Shown piece by piece: positions 1 to 4,335 of a stretch of 6,704 nucleotides of DNA (its first letter is position 1; the number at the start of each line of letters is the position of its first letter). A program made the position numbers and the translations under genes. Below the pieces are notes generated by a model, which was given only the letters and a program-made list of their open reading frames with translations, searched no databases and was not told where the DNA came from. The stretch comes from Bacteroidaceae bacterium (GTDB lineage: Bacteria > Bacteroidota > Bacteroidia > Bacteroidales > Bacteroidaceae): assembly GCA_017548225.1 (NCBI GenBank), contig JAFYMV010000182.1, positions 1 through 6,704 on the forward strand, in the 5' to 3' direction.

Positions 1-101
1 AGCTGGTAGCTATGCGCCTTGGCGCTACGCTCATTGATTACTCCACCGATGTACTGGGTGATCACTTTCGGGTTCTTCACGATGTTCATAAGTTTGCTCA
101 T
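1..101 (-). CDS. Hypothetical protein, N-terminal fragment cut by window edge
   Basis: An ATG at 99-101 on the minus strand opens a frame that stays open to the window edge, giving 33 complete codons. The peptide begins MSKLMNIVKNPKVITQY and continues with a Gly-Gly and a basic stretch. There is no signal peptide. I do not recognise the family and assign no function. The start is supported by a well-formed Bacteroides-type promoter about 50 bp upstream (151-180) and an A-rich leader. The first four residues (MSKL) match those of the next gene upstream, but similarity beyond that is weak. The gene probably continues well past the left edge, so length and domains are unknown. Confidence 0.6.
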   Translation of the reverse strand, partial: MSKLMNIVKNPKVITQYIGGVINERSAKAHSYQ

Positions 102-150
102 AGTCTTTTGTGTTTTATTCGTTAATGATTACTAGTTGATGAATCCGGTG

Positions 151-180
151 CAAAGGTACTACACCCACAGCTCCTCGCAA
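151..180 (-). promoter_or_regulatory. Bacteroides-type promoter for the leftmost gene
   Basis: On the minus strand a perfect -7 box TACCTTTG (151-158) matches the Bacteroidetes consensus TAnnTTTG. A TTG at 178-180 (-33 box) lies upstream with a 19-bp spacer. It sits about 50 bp upstream of the ATG at 101 and downstream of the stop codon of the preceding gene. The leftmost gene is therefore likely transcribed on its own. The transcription start is inferred, not seen. Confidence 0.7.
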
Positions 181-184
181 TGAC

Positions 185-201
185 TTTACAAGGCTTGTAA
201 A
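185..201. repeat. Short perfect palindrome between two genes
   Basis: TTTACAAG and CTTGTAAA flank a single central base, forming a 17-bp palindrome. It lies 13 bp past the stop of the 163-residue gene and just upstream of the -33 element of the next promoter. It could be a weak terminator hairpin for the upstream gene, although there is no U-tract after it, or an operator for the downstream promoter. The sequence does not decide between them. Confidence 0.45.
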
Positions 202-214
202 TGTAGACTGCTTA

Positions 215-706
215 TTACTCAAAGTATATCGGACACCGCAAATTGTTCTTGTGGATACGATAGATGAGAATGTTCTTGGGGTATCGGCCCAACAGGAAAA
301 GCGTCACCGGGCATAGCCAAATTTCACCATCAATACCACCTTTATAGAACGCGCCTCCCGTGAGCGTCGCCTCTGACTGCTTCAGCTGCATGCCGCAATA
401 ATAGTTTGCCTCCTCGTCGCTGGCAATCTTGAAGCTCACCTCTATCCGTTCATCGCCACGCGAATAGTACTCGAGCAGCTTGGCCGCCCCACCCACCATC
501 ATCGTGTGCTCAAAGAGCTCCTTAGGGAATCCTGGCACTTCGCAGTACCACTTGCGACCCACCTTTACAAAAGACACATGGTGTATTCCATTACTCCCAC
601 ACCTGCGCAGTGCCGCTTTCGCCAACACCCCCACTGCCTTGACATAAGCCAAAGCCAACTTACATGCACACACACCTTCCTTGAACAAATCTTTCAATTT
701 ACTCAT
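215..706 (-). CDS. Hypothetical protein, 163 aa
   Basis: The frame runs from an ATG at 706 to TAA at 215. The protein has a basic N-terminus and a hydrophobic or amphipathic helix-like stretch at about residues 13-35. A compact domain follows, with a WY motif at 53-54, an acidic/aromatic segment, a Gly-Gly pair at 72-73 and a tail ending in aromatic residues. There is no clear signal peptide or lipobox. The block around residues 50-92 (lysine-tryptophan-tyrosine, then MMVGGAAKLLEYYSRG, then a beta-strand) loosely recalls small DUF6717-like proteins, but I recall this by eye only and it is weak. A promoter at 787-817 and the isolation between two intergenic gaps suggest a single-gene transcript. 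The protein is cysteine-rich for its size (C13, C15, C36, C55, C104, C132, C158). Function unknown. Confidence 0.7.
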   Translation of the reverse strand: MSKLKDLFKEGVCACKLALAYVKAVGVLAKAALRRCGSNGIHHVSFVKVGRKWYCEVPGFPKELFEHTMMVGGAAKLLEYYSRGDERIEVSFKIASDEEANYYCGMQLKQSEATLTGGAFYKGGIDGEIWLCPVTLFLLGRYPKNILIYRIHKNNLRCPIYFE

Positions 707-786
707 AACAAAAACAAAAATTAAAAAGTGAATAGAAAACAGAGAATCCTAACAGATCCTTATCGCTCCGACCGTGAACGATGGTG

Positions 787-817
787 CAAAATTATATCCG
801 ATTTTTGAATTGACAAA
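787..817 (-). promoter_or_regulatory. Bacteroides-type promoter for the 163-aa gene
   Basis: The minus strand carries TTTG (814-817), a 19-bp spacer and TAATTTTG (787-794), an exact match to the Bacteroidetes sigma-ABfr consensus. It lies about 80 bp upstream of the ATG at 706 and downstream of the terminator at 877-914, so it starts a new transcription unit. The leader is AT-rich, as is usual for this phylum. Confidence 0.75.
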
Positions 818-876
818 ACGCGCTGACATTCAACAACTTGAGAGCGCTTGCATATTTGAAAAATATTTTGTATGGC

Positions 877-914
877 AAAAAAATAAGCCAAGTCTAACGA
901 GTCGACTTGGCTTA
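877..914 (-). terminator. Intrinsic terminator of the nuclease/lipoprotein operon
   Basis: An 11-bp perfect stem (884-894 pairing with 904-914, TAAGCCAAGTC / GACTTGGCTTA) with a 9-nt loop is followed on the minus strand by seven consecutive U residues (877-883). It begins 20 bp after the stop codon at 935-937. This is a textbook rho-independent terminator and marks the end of the operon read from 3768. Confidence 0.9.
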
Positions 915-934
915 ATTATCATTTCATTTTTCGT

Positions 935-1669
935 CTATTTCCCCTTGCTAAGCAATGCTATGGCCTCGTTCCTCATGTAAGGCACATCCACGACATAGGG
1001 CCTACCATTGTCGGGGTGGAAGATACCCAACTTGCCGCCTGACACATGGATGCCATAGTTCTTCTCCAGGATGTAGCGATATATGCTGAGCTGGAGGGCA
1101 TAGTGCCAATAGGTCGTATCGGGCACATGCGCTATCGGATTGAAAGCATGTTTGCCCCAACGGTTGGTAGTCTCGGGAGTACCACACGAAAGGATCTTAT
1201 TGCTGCGTTTCCAGTCAAATATGGTAAACACCCCATCACGAAGGTTAAGGAAGTCGAGCGTACCCGCTACCCCACTCTCCTCGTCATAGATAGTCCACTC
1301 GGTGCGGTAGGGAGTGAGATGATACCGCTCGGTAAACTGCTCAAAGAGACGGTATGTATCATCGCTATCGTTGGGCAAGCCCAGGTAGTAGCGTTCAATC
1401 TTGGCATGCATCATCGTACCCAGATCGCGAGCCTCTGCTCCCTTACGATCCCACAAGGCCTTCAACGCCTCGGGAGTCATACCCATGCTCGGAGCCTTCT
1501 TGGCAGCCCAATAGTCGGCATCAAACTGCTCGAAACACTCGCCGATGAGTGTCGTCACAGACTTGAGCACCTTGCCGTTTACCGTATAGGTATGACTCAC
1601 CTCCTCGAACTGGATATGCGCGTCTCTGTCGTGTCGGTTTGCTTGATTATAATTCATATGTTGATTCAT
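935..1669 (-). CDS. PD-(D/E)XK superfamily nuclease (RecB/Cas4-like), 244 aa
   Basis: The protein carries the ordered motifs of the RecB/Cas4-type PD-(D/E)XK fold. With the ATG at 1669 as residue 1 these are GTMMHAKIE with H88, a Glu at 124, GTLDF with the metal-binding D139, FDWK with D152 and K154, and the QLSIYRY helix with Q193 and Y197. All expected catalytic positions are present, so an active metal-dependent DNA nuclease is likely. There is no signal peptide, so it is cytoplasmic. The frame also opens at a TTG at 1687, 3 bp from the upstream stop, but I prefer the ATG at 1669 (or 1657, since residues 1-5 are MNQHM). It is the last gene of an operon with a secreted nuclease and ends just before a strong terminator. 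Stand-alone nucleases of this size are frequent in phage-derived and recombination contexts, but its substrate is not evident here. Confidence 0.8.
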   Translation of the reverse strand: MNQHMNYNQANRHDRDAHIQFEEVSHTYTVNGKVLKSVTTLIGECFEQFDADYWAAKKAPSMGMTPEALKALWDRKGAEARDLGTMMHAKIERYYLGLPNDSDDTYRLFEQFTERYHLTPYRTEWTIYDEESGVAGTLDFLNLRDGVFTIFDWKRSNKILSCGTPETTNRWGKHAFNPIAHVPDTTYWHYALQLSIYRYILEKNYGIHVSGGKLGIFHPDNGRPYVVDVPYMRNEAIALLSKGK

Positions 1670-1690
1670 TAAAGTCAATAAAGCCAATAA

Positions 1691-2464
1691 TTAAGGCCAA
1701 TCAGCCAAGTTATACTTTGCCTCTACCGCCTGCTCTATTCTGTCGGGCAATGCAGGGAAGAAGTCGAGCGAGGTGATGCGCTCCACTTCATCAATGGAGT
1801 TCACATACTTGTCGCGCTTGTAGTTGCCCGCCTCGTTCTTGTAGATAAATCCTATGGCACGCGGACGCCCGCTCTCCATACCCGTCAATACCACCTTGAA
1901 GAAGGCATCGGGCACGCGTATCTTATGCTTCTGTCCTATATATCCATATTTAGGAGTCTTGTACAGGATGGGGCCGCACACGATGTATACAGGCTCCACG
2001 GCAGCCCATCTACGGCACGCCTCCTCCAGCTCCTTCCAGTCACCGCGATTCAAGTTATGGTGTTGGGGGCAGATGTTTGTCATGTAGAAGCTCTGGTCCA
2101 TCGCCCTCCAGTGCCAGCGGTTATCGCCAGCTGGGCACATGTGACCTCTATCCCAACCACTACCCTTATACTCATCCGTCGTGATAGCACGGCGCTCATC
2201 GATGTCAGGGTCAGGCAAGAACTTATCACTGCGGCTCTCACGCTCAATGAGCTTCTCGGCATTCAGCTCCCACGCCACCCAGTTGGGAATATTCGTCTTC
2301 GGGTTAAACGACACCGTGTAGCCCATACGCTCAAGGTACACCTCCGGCATAGTGCTACTGGTCACAGGAATCTCATACCTCCCCGCCACCGGCTTACTGC
2401 TTCCGCATGCAACGATTATCAGCAGCAATGCTGCGATAGGCAATAATATTCTTTTGATTCTCAT
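1691..2464 (-). CDS. Lipoprotein DNA/RNA non-specific endonuclease (NUC1 family), 257 aa
   Basis: This is a betabetaalpha-metal nuclease of the Serratia/NucA type (Endonuclease_NS, PF01223), which cleaves DNA and RNA without sequence preference. The hallmark DRGH motif is at residues 105-108 with general base H108. The motif NICPQHHNLNRGDWKELE follows, with the predicted Mg ligand N139 and E147 spaced eight apart as in Serratia nuclease. The N-terminus is a lipoprotein signal: basic residues, a hydrophobic stretch and a lipobox ending IVAC, with C20 as the lipidated residue. The protein is therefore exported and membrane-anchored, and a role in digesting extracellular nucleic acid is inferred. 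It starts 8 bp after the stop of the upstream lipoprotein gene and ends about 21 bp before the ATG of the PD-(D/E)XK nuclease, consistent with one transcript. Length is normal for the family and all key residues are intact. Confidence 0.92.
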   Translation of the reverse strand: MRIKRILLPIAALLLIIVACGSSKPVAGRYEIPVTSSTMPEVYLERMGYTVSFNPKTNIPNWVAWELNAEKLIERESRSDKFLPDPDIDERRAITTDEYKGSGWDRGHMCPAGDNRWHWRAMDQSFYMTNICPQHHNLNRGDWKELEEACRRWAAVEPVYIVCGPILYKTPKYGYIGQKHKIRVPDAFFKVVLTGMESGRPRAIGFIYKNEAGNYKRDKYVNSIDEVERITSLDFFPALPDRIEQAVEAKYNLADWP

Positions 2465-2472
2465 CTAATGAA

Positions 2473-3048
2473 TTAATAATAAGATTTGGGTTGTTGTGGC
2501 TTCATGTTCTGGAGTTGTTCTACAAGTTTTTTCTTGAACTCCTGACTATCAAACTGTTTCTTTAATTTTTCCTCCTCAGACATCTGTTTATTTATGCTGG
2601 AAGTAATCTGTTCAGCCATCTCTTCTATCGAGTTAAGGATTTCAACACATACATATACATTATATATTCCTGATTTATCCATGTAAATATCCGCATGAAT
2701 AACCCGAACATTGGTAATGTACTGCTCTAATGAAAAATTATTGGTTCTTATAGTCTGTACATCTTCAACTTTAGAAGGCAATTTACTCATAGCAGAATCA
2801 ACCGCTGTTTGAATCATAAATGCTAAATTAGCACGGGCATCGGTTTGAGCAGAAAGAAGAGCCATTTGTTTATTAATAGAAGACATACTTCCACCCCAAG
2901 CACGACGCCCAGGAGCTTCCGCTTGCATTTGTACACTCCGCAAAGAATCAATAACAATTCCATTATTAGCTACGCTGCCCTTTGAACTTCTGCAGCCGAC
3001 AAAAAGCATCGCAATAGATGCCAACACGATAAAACCTATTTTTTTCAT
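2473..3048 (-). CDS. LPP20-like lipoprotein, 191 aa
   Basis: The N-terminus is a clear lipoprotein signal (Met-Lys-Lys, a hydrophobic core, and LFVGC with C19). The mature part has a conserved block VQMQAEAPGRRAWG at residues 39-52. A helix at about 69-88 with repeated Ala and Ile (ARANLAFMIQTAVDSA) resembles the LPP20/FlgP-type lipoprotein fold. A beta-rich middle follows, then a charged C-terminal helix or coiled coil from about 138 to 183. It is a paralogue of the next gene upstream, and the QAEAPGRRAWG motif sits at the same residue numbers in both. It is 51 bp from that gene and 8 bp from the endonuclease gene. A possible internal -7 box (TATTTTTG, 3081-3088) precedes it. Its exact role is unknown; a structural or envelope-associated function is a guess from the family. 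Confidence 0.8.
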   Translation of the reverse strand: MKKIGFIVLASIAMLFVGCRSSKGSVANNGIVIDSLRSVQMQAEAPGRRAWGGSMSSINKQMALLSAQTDARANLAFMIQTAVDSAMSKLPSKVEDVQTIRTNNFSLEQYITNVRVIHADIYMDKSGIYNVYVCVEILNSIEEMAEQITSSINKQMSEEEKLKKQFDSQEFKKKLVEQLQNMKPQQPKSYY

Positions 3049-3080
3049 ATTACAATTATAAATTAAAGTTATTCACACAA

Positions 3081-3088
3081 CAAAAATA
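3081..3088 (-). promoter_or_regulatory. Possible internal promoter -7 box
   Basis: TATTTTTG on the minus strand matches TAnnTTTG and lies 33 bp upstream of the ATG at 3048, inside the 51-bp gap between the two lipoprotein genes. No convincing TTTG lies at the expected -33 distance, and the gap is AT-rich, so a chance match is quite possible. Confidence 0.3.
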
Positions 3089-3099
3089 GATATTCCAGC

Positions 3100-3768
3100 T
3101 TAAGACTTTTTGAAAGTAGAAGTCTTCTTTTCAAATTCCTTCAGCATTTCCTCCTCAAACTTTTGCACATCAAACATTATTGGGGCATATTCCTCCTCTA
3201 TCAATTGTTTTTCCAGGTCAGAGGTGATAGTCCCATTCTGCTTTATCTTCTTAAGCTGCTTCTCTAGTCTTTCTTTGAAGTTCAGATAATCAAAACGCAT
3301 CTTCAACTTCTCTTCATCAGATAGCTGTTCATTTATGCTAGCGGTTATAGATTCCGCTATTTCCTCTATTGAGCTACGGCATTCTATACATTGAAAACAA
3401 ATACGATATTGATCAGTATAGTGAATATGAGTAGAGATATTATCCACATTAGCAGCAATCTTCCTAATCGCTGATTCACTAATGTTTTCCTTTCCAAAAG
3501 CTTTGCAATACCTTTGACCAGCGCGTCCCATGGCCGCATCCACGGCAGATTGAAGCATATAGATATAGTTAACACGAGCATTAGCTCTCGCATTAATATC
3601 ATCTTCACCCTTACCCCATGCACGACGCCCAGGAGCTTCAGCTTGCAACTGAACACTGCGTACAGACTTAAGGTCGATTTCATCATTCGTCACATCCACC
3701 TCTGAGTTTCCGCAACCTACCATAAATACCGCGAGAGATGCCAATACGACAAGGCCAAAACGTTTCAT
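3100..3768 (-). CDS. LPP20-like lipoprotein, 222 aa, paralogue of the following gene
   Basis: The signal peptide ends in a lipobox (FMVGC, C19). The block VQLQAEAPGRRAWG at residues 39-52 is shared with the downstream paralogue, and 20 bp of DNA in it are identical (3620-3639 and 2900-2919). The helix at about 61-80 (ARANARVNYIYMLQSAVDAA) is of LPP20 type. The segment RICFQCIECR at 122-131 contains three cysteines, while the paralogue has one there. The C-terminal third is highly charged and predicted helical or coiled coil. It is longer than the paralogue's because of extra sequence after about residue 176. It is the first gene of the operon, with a probable promoter about 110 bp upstream. 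An envelope location is well supported; molecular function is unknown. Confidence 0.8.
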   Translation of the reverse strand: MKRFGLVVLASLAVFMVGCGNSEVDVTNDEIDLKSVRSVQLQAEAPGRRAWGKGEDDINARANARVNYIYMLQSAVDAAMGRAGQRYCKAFGKENISESAIRKIAANVDNISTHIHYTDQYRICFQCIECRSSIEEIAESITASINEQLSDEEKLKMRFDYLNFKERLEKQLKKIKQNGTITSDLEKQLIEEEYAPIMFDVQKFEEEMLKEFEKKTSTFKKS

Positions 3769-3874
3769 TTCTTTATCTCATTTTTTTCGCCGACCCCCAT
3801 AACGAAAGTTCTACATTATAATACAAGGTATAGGAGTCATTGCCAGTCATTCACATGCAGCAAACACCTTTCTG

Positions 3875-3882
3875 CGAAGGTA
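3875..3882 (-). promoter_or_regulatory. Probable -7 box of the lipoprotein/nuclease operon promoter
   Basis: TACCTTCG on the minus strand is one base from the Bacteroidetes TAnnTTTG box and lies about 107 bp upstream of the ATG at 3768. A TTTG at 3907-3910 is present, but its 24-bp spacer is longer than usual, so the -33 element is uncertain. An alternative start nearer the gene, around the TATACCTTG / TATAAT-like bases at about 3813-3832, cannot be excluded. Confidence 0.4.
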
Positions 3883-4112
3883 CTAATTTTTTCTAAAAAT
3901 CACGTACAAAGAGCAGAAAAACTCAAAAAGCATTACAAAGTAAGCGTTTTTTCCAGGTTTGGTATTAGCCATAATACCCACCATCGTAAATCGACAAAAT
4001 CGTCAAATCAAAAGTATCTATCCCCCCTGTAGAAAATATCATCCCTTCACGAAAGAGATATTGTATCATCATGACACTAACTACGCTAACGATTGAGGCA
4101 TACCTCGATACC

Positions 4113-4161
4113 TAGCGAGGTATACCACAGTAGTTAGCGAGGTATACCGCAGTAGTTAGCG
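4113..4161. repeat. 22-bp direct repeats with internal palindrome
   Basis: Two adjacent 22-bp units (4113-4134 and 4135-4156) begin TAGCGAGGTATACC and end CAGTAGT, differing at one base (A or G between those parts). A partial third unit (TAGCG) follows at 4157-4161. Each unit contains the 8-bp palindrome GGTATACC (4119-4126, 4141-4148). Just to the left are inverted matches: ATACCTCG at 4100-4107 against CGAGGTAT at 4116-4123, and CTAACTAC at 4077-4084 against GTAGTTAG at 4130-4137 and 4152-4159. The array could be a protein-binding site or fold in single-stranded form. Function unknown. Confidence 0.75.
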
Positions 4162-4236
4162 GGCAAAAGCCTCCTCCTATTAGTCTTATTACTACAAAAT
4201 GAGAGCACTACCGTCAAGACAGAAGTCACAGTCTAC

Positions 4237-4297
4237 CTTCAATACTTTGCCATACGCCCCTTTTCTGTTTCGGGGCGTTCATGTCAAAGTATTGAAG
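4237..4297. repeat. Long imperfect stem-loop downstream of the DGR-target gene
   Basis: CTTCAATACTTTG (4237-4249) pairs perfectly over 13 bp with CAAAGTATTGAAG (4285-4297). Inside, CAT (4251-4253) pairs with ATG (4281-4283) and ACGCCCC (4254-4260) pairs with GGGGCGT (4272-4278). That leaves one mismatch, a 2-nt bulge and an 11-nt loop, or about 23 paired bases in all. It begins 39 bp past the stop of the large gene. On the minus strand no U-tract follows, so it is not a standard intrinsic terminator for that gene. It may still stop transcription or protect the 3' end of the mRNA, or be a structured DNA element. Confidence 0.8.
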
Positions 4298-4335
4298 CAG
4301 AGCGAATGTTTATTTTCTTTAGTTTTTTGTTTCTT

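Larger units (their letters stand above)
3769..4335. other. 567-bp gene-free region with repeats and stem-loop
   Basis: I see no credible coding frame here. From right to left it contains the 3' trailer of the large DGR-target gene, a long stem-loop (4237-4297), a cluster of 22-bp direct repeats with inverted repeats (about 4077-4161), an AT-rich stretch (3890-4070) and a promoter-like box (3875-3882) ahead of the lipoprotein operon. No TR copy of the variable regions is recognisable in it: the invariant tracts of the variable regions (such as TGCGGTTAGCC on the plus strand) do not recur here. Confidence 0.7.

Noticed and set aside
774..980. Plus-strand frame of 68 codons
   Set aside because: It runs through the terminator hairpin and the promoter of the opposite strand and overlaps the 3' end of the nuclease gene; no plausible ribosome-binding context.
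1046..1672. Long open frame on the plus strand (208 codons)
   Set aside because: It lies entirely opposite the PD-(D/E)XK nuclease gene, whose catalytic motifs are all intact; the plus-strand translation shows no domain features.
1685..1687. TTG at 1687 as start of the PD-(D/E)XK nuclease
   Set aside because: ATG codons at 1669 and 1657 are available close by and the extra residues add no conserved feature, so the rarer start is not needed.
1925..2446. Plus-strand open frame of 173 codons
   Set aside because: It is antisense to the NUC1 endonuclease with its DRGH motif; its composition is rich in His, Arg and Leu, as expected of a shadow frame.
4071..4115. 14-codon plus-strand ORF starting ATGACACTAACTACG
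   Set aside because: Very short, ends inside the repeat cluster and has no promoter or clear ribosome-binding site; likely chance.
4113..4161. Possible CRISPR or TR copy
   Set aside because: The repeats are adjacent with no spacers, and the sequence has no similarity to the variable-region blocks, so it is neither a CRISPR array nor a template repeat.
4237..4297. Standard rho-independent terminator for the large gene
   Set aside because: The stem is strong, but the minus strand shows no U-tract after it; the T-rich bases lie on the opposite side, between the stop codon and the hairpin. I list it as a stem-loop of open function.
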